DNA of 64,000 nt, from contig CACJSX010000001.1 in NCBI GenBank assembly GCA_902596185.1, forward strand, positions 55,183 to 119,182, in the 5' to 3' direction. Below are positions 1 to 10,729 of this stretch, piece after piece. Every line of letters begins with the position of its first letter. Position 1 is the first letter of the stretch. The position numbers and the translations under genes are program-made. Source of the stretch: an uncultured Pelagibacteraceae bacterium (GTDB lineage Bacteria > Pseudomonadota > Alphaproteobacteria > Pelagibacterales > Pelagibacteraceae). The notes beneath the pieces are model-generated. The model had not been told where the DNA came from. It made no database searches and saw only the letters and a program-made list of their open reading frames with translations.

Positions 1-92
1 ATTGTATAAGCTGTAACACCCTGTTCCTCAATTCGAGAAGTATATGGTGTACCTCTAAGTCTTCTTGATTTTGCAATTAAAAAGTTTTTCAT
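1..92 (-). CDS. dmdA: DMSP demethylase DmdA, N-terminal fragment (runs off window start)
   Basis: Reverse complement of 92..1 reads [29 protein letters not shown]..., matching the remembered N-terminus of SAR11 DmdA; downstream of dmdC/dmdB-like genes. Confidence 0.75.
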   Translation of the reverse strand, partial: MKNFLIAKSRRLRGTPYTSRIEEQGVTAYT

Positions 93-865
93 TTTTTCAA
101 AAATTCTAAAACTTTGTCTCTCATTTCAAATGCTTTTTCAATCATAATCATATGGCCACAACCCTCAATTATGTGTGTGGATGAGTTATTAATTAGACTA
201 GAAAATTTTTTTCCAGCTTCTAGATTTACCATCTTATCTAGAGAGCCAAAAATAAACATTGATGGAAATTCTATTAATTTAGCAGCTTCAGAACCATTTT
301 TGTAATTGTTACATGCAACAAGATCCACCGCCAGTATGTCTCTTATGTCTCGCGGTGATTGTATTATTTTTTCTACTGGGTTACCTCCAATAAATCTTTT
401 TGAACCTTCATAACCCCACTTCATCATTAATTTAACAGCATCAGAGTCCCCATTTTTTGCTAGATCAATTAGATCTGGATGAACTGGCATCTTATTTGAC
501 CCTCCGATAAAAACTAACTTTTTTAATCTATTTTTATATTTATGAGCATATTCAAGTATCTCCAAGCAACCTTGAGAATGACCAATTAAAATTAGATTAT
601 TTAAATTAAGTTTATTAAAAACCTGTTCCAACCAATCAGCTATTTTTTCAATACTATCTAAGCAAGGGCCATCAGAATTACCATGCCCAGGTAAATCAAT
701 AGATAATACGTTAAAATTATTATTTGAAAAAAACTGTTCAGTTAGAGACCAAACAATATGTGAAAGACCACTTCCATGAAGAAATACTATTGTTTCTTTA
801 TTTTGATCAATACCCTGTCCTGCATCAGACGCATAAACATTTTTATTTTCCAATTGAAAATTCAA
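89..865 (-). CDS. alpha/beta hydrolase in the dmd operon
   Basis: HGSG oxyanion motif, GHSQG nucleophile elbow, C-terminal GCGHM; TGA overlaps the dmdA ATG (ATGA). Confidence 0.85.
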   Translation of the reverse strand: MNFQLENKNVYASDAGQGIDQNKETIVFLHGSGLSHIVWSLTEQFFSNNNFNVLSIDLPGHGNSDGPCLDSIEKIADWLEQVFNKLNLNNLILIGHSQGCLEILEYAHKYKNRLKKLVFIGGSNKMPVHPDLIDLAKNGDSDAVKLMMKWGYEGSKRFIGGNPVEKIIQSPRDIRDILAVDLVACNNYKNGSEAAKLIEFPSMFIFGSLDKMVNLEAGKKFSSLINNSSTHIIEGCGHMIMIEKAFEMRDKVLEFLKK

Positions 866-872
866 AAATTAC

Positions 873-2489
873 CTAAACTTGTTTTCTCAATTCAAACTTT
901 TGTATTTTTCCTGTCGAAGTTTTTGGCAAATCACAGAACACAACCTTTTTAGGAACTTTAAATCCCGCTAAAGTTTCTTTACAAAAATCAATTAATTCTT
1001 TTTCTGATACCGGCTTATCTTTAACCATTTCAATAAATGCACAAGGAACTTCTCCCCATTTTTCATCTGGTTTTGCAACAACTGCAGCAATTGAAACTGA
1101 TGGATGTTTAGAAAGTGTATTTTCTATTTCAATTGAGGAAATATTTTCTCCTCCAGAAATAATTATATCTTTTGATCTATCTTGTATTTTTACATACCCA
1201 TCAGGATGCATTACAGCTAAATCACCACTATGAAACCATCCATCTTTCATGGCTTTATCAGTAGCATCTTTGTCTTTAAAGTAACCTTTCATTACGACAT
1301 TCCCTCTAATCATAATTTCACCAATTGTTTTTCCATCTTTAGGAACTTCTTTCATTGTTTCTGGATCCAAAACAACGACACCTTCAGTATTTGGATATCT
1401 CACACCTTGCCTAGCCTTAATTTCATTTTGTTTTTCCTCATCGAAATTGTTCCATTCATCATTCCAAGCACACTGAGTAACATGTCCATAAGTTTCCGTT
1501 AAACCGTATACATGCATAACTTCAAAACCTAATGCTCTCATTTTTTTGAAAATTATACTTGGTGGTGGGGCTCCAGCAGTCAAAACATAAACTTTTTGTT
1601 TTAATTTTTTTTTGTCACTTTCAGGAGCTCCTGTAATCATATTTAATACTATTGGGGCACCGCCAAAATGAGTTACTTCATATTTATCGATTAATTCAAA
1701 AATTTTTTTTATATCAATATTTCTTAAACAAATTGTCCTTCCGTTTAACATTGGAACTGTCCATGGATAACACCAACCATTACAATGAAACATTGGAACC
1801 ACTGTTAAAAAATTTAATCTATTTGGCATGTTCCAAGCTACCGAACTTCCTGTAGACATTAAATATGCACCTCTATGATGATAAACTACTCCTTTGGGAT
1901 TTCCTGTAGTACCTGATGTATAGCTTAATGATATTGCTTGCCATTCATCCTCTGGCATTTGCCAATCAAAATTTTCATCACCTGTATTTAAAAAACTTTC
2001 ATATTCTAAATCGCCAATTTTTTCTAATTTCGATTGATCAGCATTTTTATCATCTATATCAATTATTATAATTTTTTTATTTAAAGTTTTTAATGCCTTC
2101 TTAACTTCTCCATGTAATTGTCTATCAACTACTAGTACCTTTGCATCACTGTGATCTAAAATATATGAAATTGTATTTGCATCTAATCTTATATTAATAG
2201 TATTTAATACTGCACCTGCCATAGGTACTGAGTAATGTCCTTCGAAAATCTCTGGTGTATTAAAGGCTAAGAATGAGACAGTGTCTCCTTTTTTAATTCC
2301 AATTTTTGACAGTGCACTAGCAAATTTTACAGCTCTTTTGTAAACTTCATTCCAAGTATATTTCCTATCTTCATAAATTATAGCTTCATAATTTGGATAA
2401 ATTTCTCTTGCTCTTTTAAGAAACGTTAATGGGGTAAGTGGTACGTAGTTAGCTTTATTTTTATCTAAATTTGTCTCGTAATGATTCAT
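873..2489 (-). CDS. dmdB: AMP-dependent acyl-CoA ligase, probable 3-methylmercaptopropionyl-CoA ligase DmdB
   Basis: YTSGTTGNPKG P-loop, GWFHSGDLA and KTSTGKIQK motifs; context next to dmdA. Confidence 0.8.
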   Translation of the reverse strand: MNHYETNLDKNKANYVPLTPLTFLKRAREIYPNYEAIIYEDRKYTWNEVYKRAVKFASALSKIGIKKGDTVSFLAFNTPEIFEGHYSVPMAGAVLNTINIRLDANTISYILDHSDAKVLVVDRQLHGEVKKALKTLNKKIIIIDIDDKNADQSKLEKIGDLEYESFLNTGDENFDWQMPEDEWQAISLSYTSGTTGNPKGVVYHHRGAYLMSTGSSVAWNMPNRLNFLTVVPMFHCNGWCYPWTVPMLNGRTICLRNIDIKKIFELIDKYEVTHFGGAPIVLNMITGAPESDKKKLKQKVYVLTAGAPPPSIIFKKMRALGFEVMHVYGLTETYGHVTQCAWNDEWNNFDEEKQNEIKARQGVRYPNTEGVVVLDPETMKEVPKDGKTIGEIMIRGNVVMKGYFKDKDATDKAMKDGWFHSGDLAVMHPDGYVKIQDRSKDIIISGGENISSIEIENTLSKHPSVSIAAVVAKPDEKWGEVPCAFIEMVKDKPVSEKELIDFCKETLAGFKVPKKVVFCDLPKTSTGKIQKFELRKQV

Positions 2490-2491
2490 TA

Positions 2492-4255
2492 TTAATTAAA
2501 CTTAAAATTCATTATATTAGAACTTCCAGAAATAGCAGATTTGTAATGGTACTCAGCTCTAGGCAGTACCTTATCAAAATAAAATTTTGCTGTATTTATT
2601 TTATCACTATAAAATTCTTTATTTTTTTCAAAATCACTAAAACTTACATCTAAAATTTTGATCCAAGCATAAGCAATTGAAACATATCCCAGACTTCTCA
2701 AATAATCATTTGCTGCAGCACTAACATCGTCCTTTTCGATTTTATGTTTATCCTTAATCCAGTCGGTAAACTTAGATAAAATATCTAAATAATGATTTAA
2801 TTCTTTTGAAAATGTTTTTACTTTTTCATTTTTACTATCAGATTCAGATTTAATCATATCTAAAAACTTATTAATAATATCGCCATTTTTATTTGATAAT
2901 TTTCTAAATACTAAATCTGCTGCCTGAACAGAATTTGTTCCTTCATAGATTGGTGTAATACGATTATCTCTATATAATTGCTCTATTCCTTGGTCTTTTG
3001 TGTATCCATATCCACCATGTATTTGCATCGCGTCGTTCGTAATTTCCATAGCTAAATCTGTAAATAATGACTTAACAACTGGTGTCATCAATGAAACATA
3101 ATCCAAAGCTTCTTGTTTAATCTTTTCATCAGGATGATAAAGACTCACCTCAGTTTGTTGTGATAACCAAAAACATAAAGCTCTTTCTCCTTCAATAATT
3201 GACTTCATATTAAGTAAAGATCTTCTAATATCCGCATGATCTATTATAAAGTCTGCACCATTTGTAGATTTTGAATTATTTGTTTTTCCTTGCTTTCTCT
3301 CTTTTGCATAAGCAAGTGAGTTCTGATACGCAATTTCAGAAATTCCTAAACCTTGAATGCCTACCACTATTCTCTCAAGGTTCATCATAGTAAACATAGC
3401 ACTAAGACCTTTATCTTTGTTACCAATCATATAACCAGTTGCTTCATCAAAATTTAATACACATGTTGCTGAACCCTTTATTCCCATTTTACTCTCTATA
3501 GATCCTGTTGAAATTCCATTTCTTTGACCAACACTACCATCTTCATTTACAATAAATTTTGGTACTAAAAATAAACTAATTCCTTTAGTGCCCGCAGGAG
3601 AGTCAGTTGATCTTGCTAAAACTAAATGAATAATATTTTCAGTTAAGTCATGATCACCAGAAGTTATAAAAATCTTTTGACCACTAATTTTATAGGTGTC
3701 ATCAGATTGTTTGACGGCTTTGGTTTTTAACAAACCTAAGTCTGTACCACAGACTGGTTCTGTTAAACACATAGTGCCACTCCATTTGCCTTCAACGATC
3801 TTTGGTAAATATTTATCTTTAATTTCATCTGAAGCATGATGATTAATACAATTATAGGCACCAATACTAAGTTCACTATATAATTTAAATGACAAACTGG
3901 CTGAAGAAAGCATTTCATCAAAGAACGCGCTTACTGTTTTTGGCATTCCTTGGCCTCCATACTTGGGGTCACAAGATAATGACGTCCAACCATCTTCAAT
4001 GTATTTCTGATATGCTTCTTTGTAACCCGGTGGTGTTCTGACAACACCATTTTCTAAAATTGCTGGATTTTCATCACCTGCTTTAGCAAGAGGTAAAATT
4101 AAATTTTGATTTATTTTTGCTGCTTCCTCTAAAATATCTTTAACAAGATCTGCACTCACCTCATTATATTTTTCAAGCTCATTATAATTCTTATTATCTC
4201 TTAATTTTTCAAAGAGAAACATCATGTCTTTTACTGGTGCGGTGTAACTTGGCAT
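2492..4255 (-). CDS. dmdC: acyl-CoA dehydrogenase, probable 3-methylmercaptopropionyl-CoA dehydrogenase DmdC
   Basis: 587 aa, CLTEPVCGTDLG, QIHGGYGYTKDQGIEQLYRDNRITPIYEGTNSVQA; long ACAD with C-terminal extension typical of DmdC; operon context. Confidence 0.78.
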   Translation of the reverse strand: MPSYTAPVKDMMFLFEKLRDNKNYNELEKYNEVSADLVKDILEEAAKINQNLILPLAKAGDENPAILENGVVRTPPGYKEAYQKYIEDGWTSLSCDPKYGGQGMPKTVSAFFDEMLSSASLSFKLYSELSIGAYNCINHHASDEIKDKYLPKIVEGKWSGTMCLTEPVCGTDLGLLKTKAVKQSDDTYKISGQKIFITSGDHDLTENIIHLVLARSTDSPAGTKGISLFLVPKFIVNEDGSVGQRNGISTGSIESKMGIKGSATCVLNFDEATGYMIGNKDKGLSAMFTMMNLERIVVGIQGLGISEIAYQNSLAYAKERKQGKTNNSKSTNGADFIIDHADIRRSLLNMKSIIEGERALCFWLSQQTEVSLYHPDEKIKQEALDYVSLMTPVVKSLFTDLAMEITNDAMQIHGGYGYTKDQGIEQLYRDNRITPIYEGTNSVQAADLVFRKLSNKNGDIINKFLDMIKSESDSKNEKVKTFSKELNHYLDILSKFTDWIKDKHKIEKDDVSAAANDYLRSLGYVSIAYAWIKILDVSFSDFEKNKEFYSDKINTAKFYFDKVLPRAEYHYKSAISGSSNIMNFKFN

Positions 4256-4281
4256 ATTTAAAGCTTAGAATAATTCTGATT

Positions 4282-5388
4282 TTATTGCAATTTTGAAATT
4301 ATCGCATCACCCATTGCTGACGTGGAAGTCTCTTTCATACCCTCTGACATTATATCTTTAGTTCTTAACCCATCATTTAAAACATCTTGAACTGCTTTTT
4401 CTAAAATATCTGCTTCTTTATCAAGATCTAAAGAATATCTTAGTGCCATAGCAAAGCTCAAAATAGAAGCAATTGGATTTGCTATCCCTTTACCAGCTAT
4501 ATCTGGAGCTGACCCGTGTATAGGCTCATACATCGCTCTCATCTCACCATCTTTATTTTTTGCGCCTAAAGATGCTGATGGTAAAAGACCTAAAGATCCC
4601 GTTAACATTGAAGCTTGGTCTGACAGCATATCTCCAAACAAATTATCTGTTACAATTACATCAAATTGTTTTGGGTTTCTTAAAAGCTGCATAGCACAAT
4701 TGTCTGCTAACATATGACTTAATTCTACATCTTTGTATTCTTTTTCATGAAGTTCTTGGACTTCTTCTTTCCACAATTGTCCTGCTTCCATCACATTTGA
4801 TTTTTCACATGAAGTAACCTTGTTTGATCTTTTTCTAGCTAAATCAAAAGCGATCCTAGCTACTCTAGTAATTTCACTAGTCGTGTAAGTGTGTGTATTA
4901 ATTCCTTTTCTTTCTCCATTTTCAATTGGCTTAATTCCTCTAGGTTCACCAAAATATATACCACCCGTTAACTCTCTTACTATCATTATATCTAGTCCTG
5001 AAACTATTTCTGGCTTTAGGGTTGAAGCATCGACTAATTGTTTAAAACAAATTGCAGGCCTTAAGTTAGCAAAAAGCTTTAATTCTTTTCTAAGTTTCAA
5101 TAATGCTCTTTCTGGTTTTTTGGAAAATTCTAGGTTATCCCATGTAGGACCACCAACTGCTCCAAGCATAATTACTTCACTTTCTAGTGCTTTGTAAAAA
5201 ACCTCATCAGTGATTGGGGTACCGTGTTTATCATAAGAACAACCACCAACTAGCTCCTGATCAATTTCAAAATCTAAAGATTTTTTATCATTAAACCAGT
5301 TAATAATTTTTTTTACCTCAGCTATTACCTCTGGACCAATACCATCACCAGGCAGTAAAAGTATTTTTCTTTTTTTTACTTTAATCAT
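4282..5388 (-). CDS. leuB: 3-isopropylmalate dehydrogenase
   Basis: [42 protein letters not shown]; next to leuD/leuC. Confidence 0.96.
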   Translation of the reverse strand: MIKVKKRKILLLPGDGIGPEVIAEVKKIINWFNDKKSLDFEIDQELVGGCSYDKHGTPITDEVFYKALESEVIMLGAVGGPTWDNLEFSKKPERALLKLRKELKLFANLRPAICFKQLVDASTLKPEIVSGLDIMIVRELTGGIYFGEPRGIKPIENGERKGINTHTYTTSEITRVARIAFDLARKRSNKVTSCEKSNVMEAGQLWKEEVQELHEKEYKDVELSHMLADNCAMQLLRNPKQFDVIVTDNLFGDMLSDQASMLTGSLGLLPSASLGAKNKDGEMRAMYEPIHGSAPDIAGKGIANPIASILSFAMALRYSLDLDKEADILEKAVQDVLNDGLRTKDIMSEGMKETSTSAMGDAIISKLQ

Positions 5389-5986
5389 TAAATACCCAAG
5401 GCTTTTCGTTTTTTAAATTTGTTTCAAACTTCTCTATTTTTTCTGATTTTTTTAGTGATAAAGCGATATCATCAAGCCCTTCTAACAAACATTTTTTCTT
5501 AAATGGATCAACTTCAAATTTTAGCTCATTATTTCCATAAACTATTTTTTCCTCTTGCAAATCAATAGAAATTTCTTCTTGTCTATTTGCGTATTCAGAT
5601 AGCTCTTTGATTTTTTCTTCTTCAAGGATTATAGGCAAAATTCCATTTTTAAAACAATTACTAAAAAAAATATCTGCATAACTTGAACTAATTACACAAG
5701 TAATTCCAAAATCTAATAAAGCCCAAGGAGCATGTTCTCTTGATGAACCACATCCAAAGTTTTTTCCAGCAATTAAAATTTTAGATTGATTAAATGGATC
5801 TTTGTTTAACACAAAATCATTTATTTCTTTGCCTTGATCATCATATCTCATTTCAAAAAACAAATTTTTTCCAAGACCGGTTCTTTTGATAGTTTTTAAA
5901 AACTGTTTTGGAATTATCATATCTGTATCAATATTTACAATTGGTAAATAAGCTGGGATACTTTTTAATTTATTAAATTTTTGCAT
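5381..5986 (-). CDS. leuD: 3-isopropylmalate dehydratase small subunit
   Basis: [32 protein letters not shown]. Confidence 0.96.
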   Translation of the reverse strand: MQKFNKLKSIPAYLPIVNIDTDMIIPKQFLKTIKRTGLGKNLFFEMRYDDQGKEINDFVLNKDPFNQSKILIAGKNFGCGSSREHAPWALLDFGITCVISSSYADIFFSNCFKNGILPIILEEEKIKELSEYANRQEEISIDLQEEKIVYGNNELKFEVDPFKKKCLLEGLDDIALSLKKSEKIEKFETNLKNEKPWVFND

Positions 5987-7390
5987 TTAATTTTGATACT
6001 TTCTTACATCATCTAAATTACCTGAAATTGCTGCTGCTGCGGCCATTCCTGGACTAACCAGATGGGTTCTACCACCTCTACCTTGTCTTCCCTCAAAATT
6101 TCTATTTGATGTAGAGGCGCATCTTTCTTCTGGCTTTAATTTATCGGCATTCATCGCTAAACACATAGAGCAACCTGGTTCTCTCCATTCAAACCCTGAG
6201 CTAACAAAAATTTTATCTAGTCCTTCTTGCTCTGCTTGTTCTTTAACTAAGCCTGAGCCTGGAACTACTATTGCATTAACATGCGATGATACTTTTTTAT
6301 CTTTTACGATTTTTGCTGCTTCTCTCAAATCCTCTATTCTGCCATTAGTACAACTACCAATAAATACTTTATCTATTTTTATATCTGTAGCTGCCATGTC
6401 AGGTTTTAAACCCATATACTTTAAAGCTCTTTCAATTGAATTTTTTTTATCTTCATCAGTCTCATTATTTGGATTTGGAACTTTTCCATCAATTGTTATT
6501 ACATCTTGTGGTGATGTACCCCATGTAATCATTGGTAAAATATCGTTTGCGTTAAGGCTAATTTCTTTATCAAAACTAGCATCAGAGTCTGTTTTTAAAG
6601 TTTCCCAATAGTTCAAAGCTTTATCCCAATTTTCACTTTTTGGTGACATTGGTTTTCCTTTTAAATATTCAAAAATTTTTTCATCTGGTGCAATTAATCC
6701 TGCTCTTGCACCACCTTCAATTGTCATATTGCAAATAGTCATTCTTTGCTCAACACTTAAAGATCTTATTAAATCTCCAGCATATTCCACAACAGATCCT
6801 GTTCCACCTGCTGTACCTATTTTTCCAATTATTTGAAGTATTACATCTTTAGAAGTAACTCCTAAAGGAAGTTCACCATTAACATTAATTCTAAAATTTT
6901 TAGCTTTCTTCTGAACTAGTGTTTGGGTTGCTAAAACATGTTCAACTTCTGAAGTTCCTATTCCAAATGCTAAAGCACCAAATGCTCCATGCGTTGCGGT
7001 ATGACTGTCTCCACAAACAATAACTGTACCTGGTTGAGTAAAACCTTGTTCAGGTCCTATAATATGAACGATACCTTGCCTCTTATCATCCATACCAAAT
7101 AACTTAACACCGAATTCTTTACAATTTGCCTCTAAAGTATCTACTTGAATTTTTGACTCTTCATCTGAAATACCTTTTGATCTGTCAGTTGTTGGAACAT
7201 TATGATCTGCAACTGCTAAAGTTAAATTTGGGTGTCTAACTTTTCTATTAGAATTTCTTAATCCTTCAAAAGCTTGGGGGCTTGTCACCTCATGAATTAA
7301 ATGTCTATCTACAAAAAGTAAAGATGTGCCATCATCTTGTTGATCAACTAGATGATCGTTCCAAATTTTATCGTATAATGTTGTAGACAT
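5987..7390 (-). CDS. leuC: 3-isopropylmalate dehydratase large subunit
   Basis: aconitase-family motifs [52 protein letters not shown]. Confidence 0.96.
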   Translation of the reverse strand: MSTTLYDKIWNDHLVDQQDDGTSLLFVDRHLIHEVTSPQAFEGLRNSNRKVRHPNLTLAVADHNVPTTDRSKGISDEESKIQVDTLEANCKEFGVKLFGMDDKRQGIVHIIGPEQGFTQPGTVIVCGDSHTATHGAFGALAFGIGTSEVEHVLATQTLVQKKAKNFRINVNGELPLGVTSKDVILQIIGKIGTAGGTGSVVEYAGDLIRSLSVEQRMTICNMTIEGGARAGLIAPDEKIFEYLKGKPMSPKSENWDKALNYWETLKTDSDASFDKEISLNANDILPMITWGTSPQDVITIDGKVPNPNNETDEDKKNSIERALKYMGLKPDMAATDIKIDKVFIGSCTNGRIEDLREAAKIVKDKKVSSHVNAIVVPGSGLVKEQAEQEGLDKIFVSSGFEWREPGCSMCLAMNADKLKPEERCASTSNRNFEGRQGRGGRTHLVSPGMAAAAAISGNLDDVRKYQN

Positions 7391-7401
7391 TGAAAAAAAA
7401 A

Positions 7402-7959
7402 TTATTTTTTTTCTGTAGAGCTTTCTGATTTTTGTTCTTCTTTAGGAGCCTCTGCTGCTGGGGCCGCCTCTTCTTTAGGTGCTGCTTCTGCTTTAGGAGC
7501 CTCTTCTTTGGTTGCTTCAACTGCAGGAGCTACATTTTCCTCTGTAACTGTCTCTGGTTTTGCCTCGATATCAATACCAATTTTTTTTCTAATTTTTTCT
7601 GCAATCCTAGCTGATTTACCAGTTCTGTCTCTTAGATAATAAAGTTTTGCTCTTCTTACTTTACCTGATCTAATAACCTTAATTGAATCAATTAAGGTTC
7701 CAAATAAAGGAAAAGTTCTCTCAACACCCTCTCCAAATGAAATTTTTCTAACCGTAAAAGATGAGTTTAAGTCTCTGCTTTTTTTAGCAATACATACTCC
7801 CTCAAAATATTGAATTCTTTCTTTTTTACCCTCAGTAATTCTCACACCAACCTTAACTACATCTCCAGGATAAAATTCTGGAATTTTTTTCTCTGAAAGA
7901 ATTTTGTTAACGTTATGCTGGTTTATTTCTTCAATTGTTTTCATGTTAATATTTATCAA
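7402..7959 (-). CDS. rplS: 50S ribosomal protein L19 with Ala/Pro/Lys/Glu-rich C-terminal tail
   Basis: [32 protein letters not shown]...; beside trmD and rpsP. Confidence 0.95.
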   Translation of the reverse strand: MININMKTIEEINQHNVNKILSEKKIPEFYPGDVVKVGVRITEGKKERIQYFEGVCIAKKSRDLNSSFTVRKISFGEGVERTFPLFGTLIDSIKVIRSGKVRRAKLYYLRDRTGKSARIAEKIRKKIGIDIEAKPETVTEENVAPAVEATKEEAPKAEAAPKEEAAPAAEAPKEEQKSESSTEKK

Positions 7960-7960
7960 G

Positions 7961-8647
7961 TTAATTCTTCTTATATTTTTCCCATAAATCTGGTCTTCGG
8001 TCGCGTGTTATAGCCTCAGATTGAGATAAACGCCAGTGTTTAATTTTATTATGATCACCTGATAATAGTACGTCTGGCACAGCTTTTTCCTCCCAAATTT
8101 GAGGTTTTGTATACTGAGGGTACTCTAGAAGACCATTTTCAAAGGTTTCATCTAATTTAGAGTTTTCATTTCCTAATACACCTGGCAGCAATCTTAAAAT
8201 ACTATCTATTACTACATATGCTGCTGACTCCCCGCCTGACAAAACATAATCTCCAATACTAATTTCCTCAATATTTCTTGTTGAAAGTATTCTTTCATCC
8301 ACACCTTCAAAATGACCACAAATTAAAGACAGAGATTTTTCATTAGCTAGCTCTTTTGCTAAATTTTGATCAAATTTTTTTCCTTTTGGTGATAAGTATA
8401 AAATTCTTTCACTCTCATTTTTGTTTTCATCTAAAGACTTTGCAAGAACATCTGCTTTTAACAACATCCCTGATCCACCCCCATAAGGTGTATCATCTAC
8501 TGTTTTATGTTTGTCGTCAGCTGCATCTCTTATGTTTACAACTTTAAGTTTCCATAAATTATTTGATAAAGCTTTTCCATAAAGTCCTTTAGATAAAGGA
8601 CCAGGGAAAATCTCTGGATAAAGTGTAAACACTTGAGCTTGCCACAT
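7961..8647 (-). CDS. trmD: tRNA (guanine37-N1)-methyltransferase
   Basis: [32 protein letters not shown]. Confidence 0.95.
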   Translation of the reverse strand: MWQAQVFTLYPEIFPGPLSKGLYGKALSNNLWKLKVVNIRDAADDKHKTVDDTPYGGGSGMLLKADVLAKSLDENKNESERILYLSPKGKKFDQNLAKELANEKSLSLICGHFEGVDERILSTRNIEEISIGDYVLSGGESAAYVVIDSILRLLPGVLGNENSKLDETFENGLLEYPQYTKPQIWEEKAVPDVLLSGDHNKIKHWRLSQSEAITRDRRPDLWEKYKKN

Positions 8648-8661
8648 AAATAAGCTTTAAA

Positions 8662-9198
8662 TTATTTTTTTTCCCCTGCTGGAGCTTCTGCTTTTGGAGC
8701 TTCTGCTGCTGGAGCTTCTGCTTTTGGAGCTTCTGCTTTTGGAGCTTCTGCTTTTAGAGCTTCTGCTTTTGGAGCTTCTTCTTTAGGAGCTGCTTCTGCT
8801 TTTGGAGCTTCTTCTTTAGGAGCTTCTGCTGCTGGAGCTGCTTCTGCTTTTGGAGCTTCTTCTTTAGGAGCTTCTTTATTACCCTCTTCTTTTTTATTTC
8901 TCTCTTTTTTTGGCACTGCTTTATTTGGATTATTTCCATTTGCAGGCATAGGCATTAGTTCGTTCTCACCTAAAATTCTTGCTACTCTAGTTGTTGGTTG
9001 AGCTCCTTGACCAAGCCAATATTTAATTCTCTCAGCTTCTAGACCCACTCTTTCTTTTTTCTCTTTTGGTAATAGAGGATTAAAGAAACCAACCTTTTCT
9101 ATAAATCTTCCATCTCTTGCAAAACGACTGTCGGCAACAACAACTTTATAAACAGGACGTTTTTTTGTTCCACCTCTTGATAATCTTAATTTTAGCAT
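8662..9198 (-). CDS. rpsP: 30S ribosomal protein S16 with repetitive [10 protein letters not shown] tail
   Basis: [41 protein letters not shown]; low-complexity tail in frame. Confidence 0.95.
   Translation of the reverse strand: MLKLRLSRGGTKKRPVYKVVVADSRFARDGRFIEKVGFFNPLLPKEKKERVGLEAERIKYWLGQGAQPTTRVARILGENELMPMPANGNNPNKAVPKKERNKKEEGNKEAPKEEAPKAEAAPAAEAPKEEAPKAEAAPKEEAPKAEALKAEAPKAEAPKAEAPAAEAPKAEAPAGEKK
8675..8880 (-). repeat. imperfect short tandem repeats encoding the S16 tail
   Basis: repeated units such as 'ggagcttctgcttttggagcttct' across 8690-8880. Confidence 0.85.
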
Positions 9199-9210
9199 TT
9201 CTTCTCCTTT

Positions 9211-10569
9211 TTACTTTAATTGGTTAAATAGCTCTGGCGGTATACCTTTATCAGACATACCTTTCAGATTTCCTTTTGACATCTTTTTCATCATTTCAGA
9301 CATCATTTTAAATTGCTTAAGCAATTTATTGATAGTGGCCGGATCTGTGCCAGAGCCATTAGCAATTCTTTTTTTTCTAGAACCATCTATTATTTTTGGG
9401 TTCTCTCTTTCTTTTTTTGTCATTGATAAAATAACAGCTTCATTTTTAGTAATTATACTTTCATCAATTCCCGCTGAATCCATTTGAGATTTAATTTTAG
9501 AAACTCCTGGCATAAAAGACATAATTCCCTCAATCCCACCCATTTTTTTCATTTGTCTTAATTGAGATAAATAATCTTCCATAGAGAATTGACCTTTTTT
9601 TAAATTTTCCTCTGCTTTTTTAAGATTTTCTTCTCCTAAATCTTGAGCCGCCTTTTCTACAAGGGATACGATATCCCCCATACCAAGTATTCTGTTTGCA
9701 ATTCTATCTGGATGGAATACTTCAAGATTATCTATTTTTTCTCCTATACCTAAAAATTTAATTGGAACGTTTGAAACATATTTCATACTCACTGCGGCTC
9801 CACCTCTTGCATCACCATCAGCCCTAGTTAAAATAATTCCAGATAAATTAACTGTATTTTTAAATTCTTTTGCCACTGAGGCTGCAACTTGACCTGTTAA
9901 AGAGTCTGCAACTAAGAAAGTTTCTGCTGGATTAATGACAGCTTCAATTTGCTTAATCTCACTCATCATTTGTAAATCAATTTGAGTTCTGCCAGCAGTA
10001 TCAAATAAAATTATTTCAGCTCCATTTAAATTAGCGGCACTTATTGCTCTTCTACAAATATCAGCAGGTTGCTGACCTTCTATAATAGGTAAAGTTGAAA
10101 TATTATTTTGTTCTCCTAAAGATCTAAGTTGTTCTTGTGCAGCTGGTCTGTAAATATCTAGACTGACCATCATTACTTTTTTCTTTTTATTATTTTCTAA
10201 AAATTTTGCTAATTTTGCTGTTGTTGTTGTTTTTCCAGAACCTTGTAACCCAACTAACATCATTGGCACGGGCGGTACTGCGTTTAAGTTTATCTCATTA
10301 TTTGTTGCTCCTAATAAGTCTACAAGCTCATCATAAACAATTTTAACAACCATATCCCCAGGAGAGGTAGACCTTATTATCTCTTGGCCTAATGCTTTTG
10401 GCTTAACTTTTTCAATAAAATCTTTTGCAACATCCAAAGAAACATCTGCTTCAAGTAAGGCTTGCCTAATACCTCTTAAACCTTCATCTACTTGAGCTTC
10501 ATCAAGTGAAGGTGCCTTTTTTAGAGAAGAAAAAATTTCTTCAAATTTATTTGTTAAATTTTCAAACAT
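9211..10569 (-). CDS. ffh: signal recognition particle protein Ffh
   Basis: GLQGSGKTTTTAKLA, DTAGRTQIDLQMM, C-terminal M domain. Track ORF starts at 10647, but homology begins at MFENLTNKFEEIF (ATG at 10567-10569). Confidence 0.93.
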   Translation of the reverse strand: MFENLTNKFEEIFSSLKKAPSLDEAQVDEGLRGIRQALLEADVSLDVAKDFIEKVKPKALGQEIIRSTSPGDMVVKIVYDELVDLLGATNNEINLNAVPPVPMMLVGLQGSGKTTTTAKLAKFLENNKKKKVMMVSLDIYRPAAQEQLRSLGEQNNISTLPIIEGQQPADICRRAISAANLNGAEIILFDTAGRTQIDLQMMSEIKQIEAVINPAETFLVADSLTGQVAASVAKEFKNTVNLSGIILTRADGDARGGAAVSMKYVSNVPIKFLGIGEKIDNLEVFHPDRIANRILGMGDIVSLVEKAAQDLGEENLKKAEENLKKGQFSMEDYLSQLRQMKKMGGIEGIMSFMPGVSKIKSQMDSAGIDESIITKNEAVILSMTKKERENPKIIDGSRKKRIANGSGTDPATINKLLKQFKMMSEMMKKMSKGNLKGMSDKGIPPELFNQLK

Positions 10570-10589
10570 ATTTATTACGCATAGCATCA

Positions 10590-10690
10590 ACGCACTAGTG
10601 GGCGAACCCTCGCTGACTAGTGTCGATCTCTTTGTTTCCAAAGACACCGCAAAGTTAATGTTTTTGCGGAAACGGCAACAACCTATAATA
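10590..10690 (-). ncRNA. structured 5' leader of ffh
   Basis: Three stem-loops: 10647-10653/10663-10669 (CCGCAAA/TTTGCGG), 10629-10634/10639-10644 (GAAA loop on - strand), 10593-10599/10616-10622 (CACTAGT/ACTAGTG) enclosing GGG-UUCG-CCC on - strand. I recall an ffh leader motif described in Ca. P. ubique, not checked. Confidence 0.65.
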
Positions 10691-10729
10691 GAGGTTCAAA
10701 AAGTCAATAAATAAGTTAAATATCTATAT

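Noticed and set aside
5381-5388. leuB/leuD overlap as frameshift
   Set aside because: Ordinary short overlap between complete genes
8675-8880. Tandem repeat possibly CRISPR-like
   Set aside because: Units are short, imperfect, have no spacers and are in frame inside rpsP
8754-8939. 61-aa ORF in the rpsP tail
   Set aside because: Alternate frame of the low-complexity repeat; composition artefact
10590-10690. SRP (4.5S) RNA gene next to ffh
   Set aside because: Lacks the conserved SRP RNA apical motif (GGUCAGG...GGAAGGAAGCAGCC); hairpin layout fits a leader better
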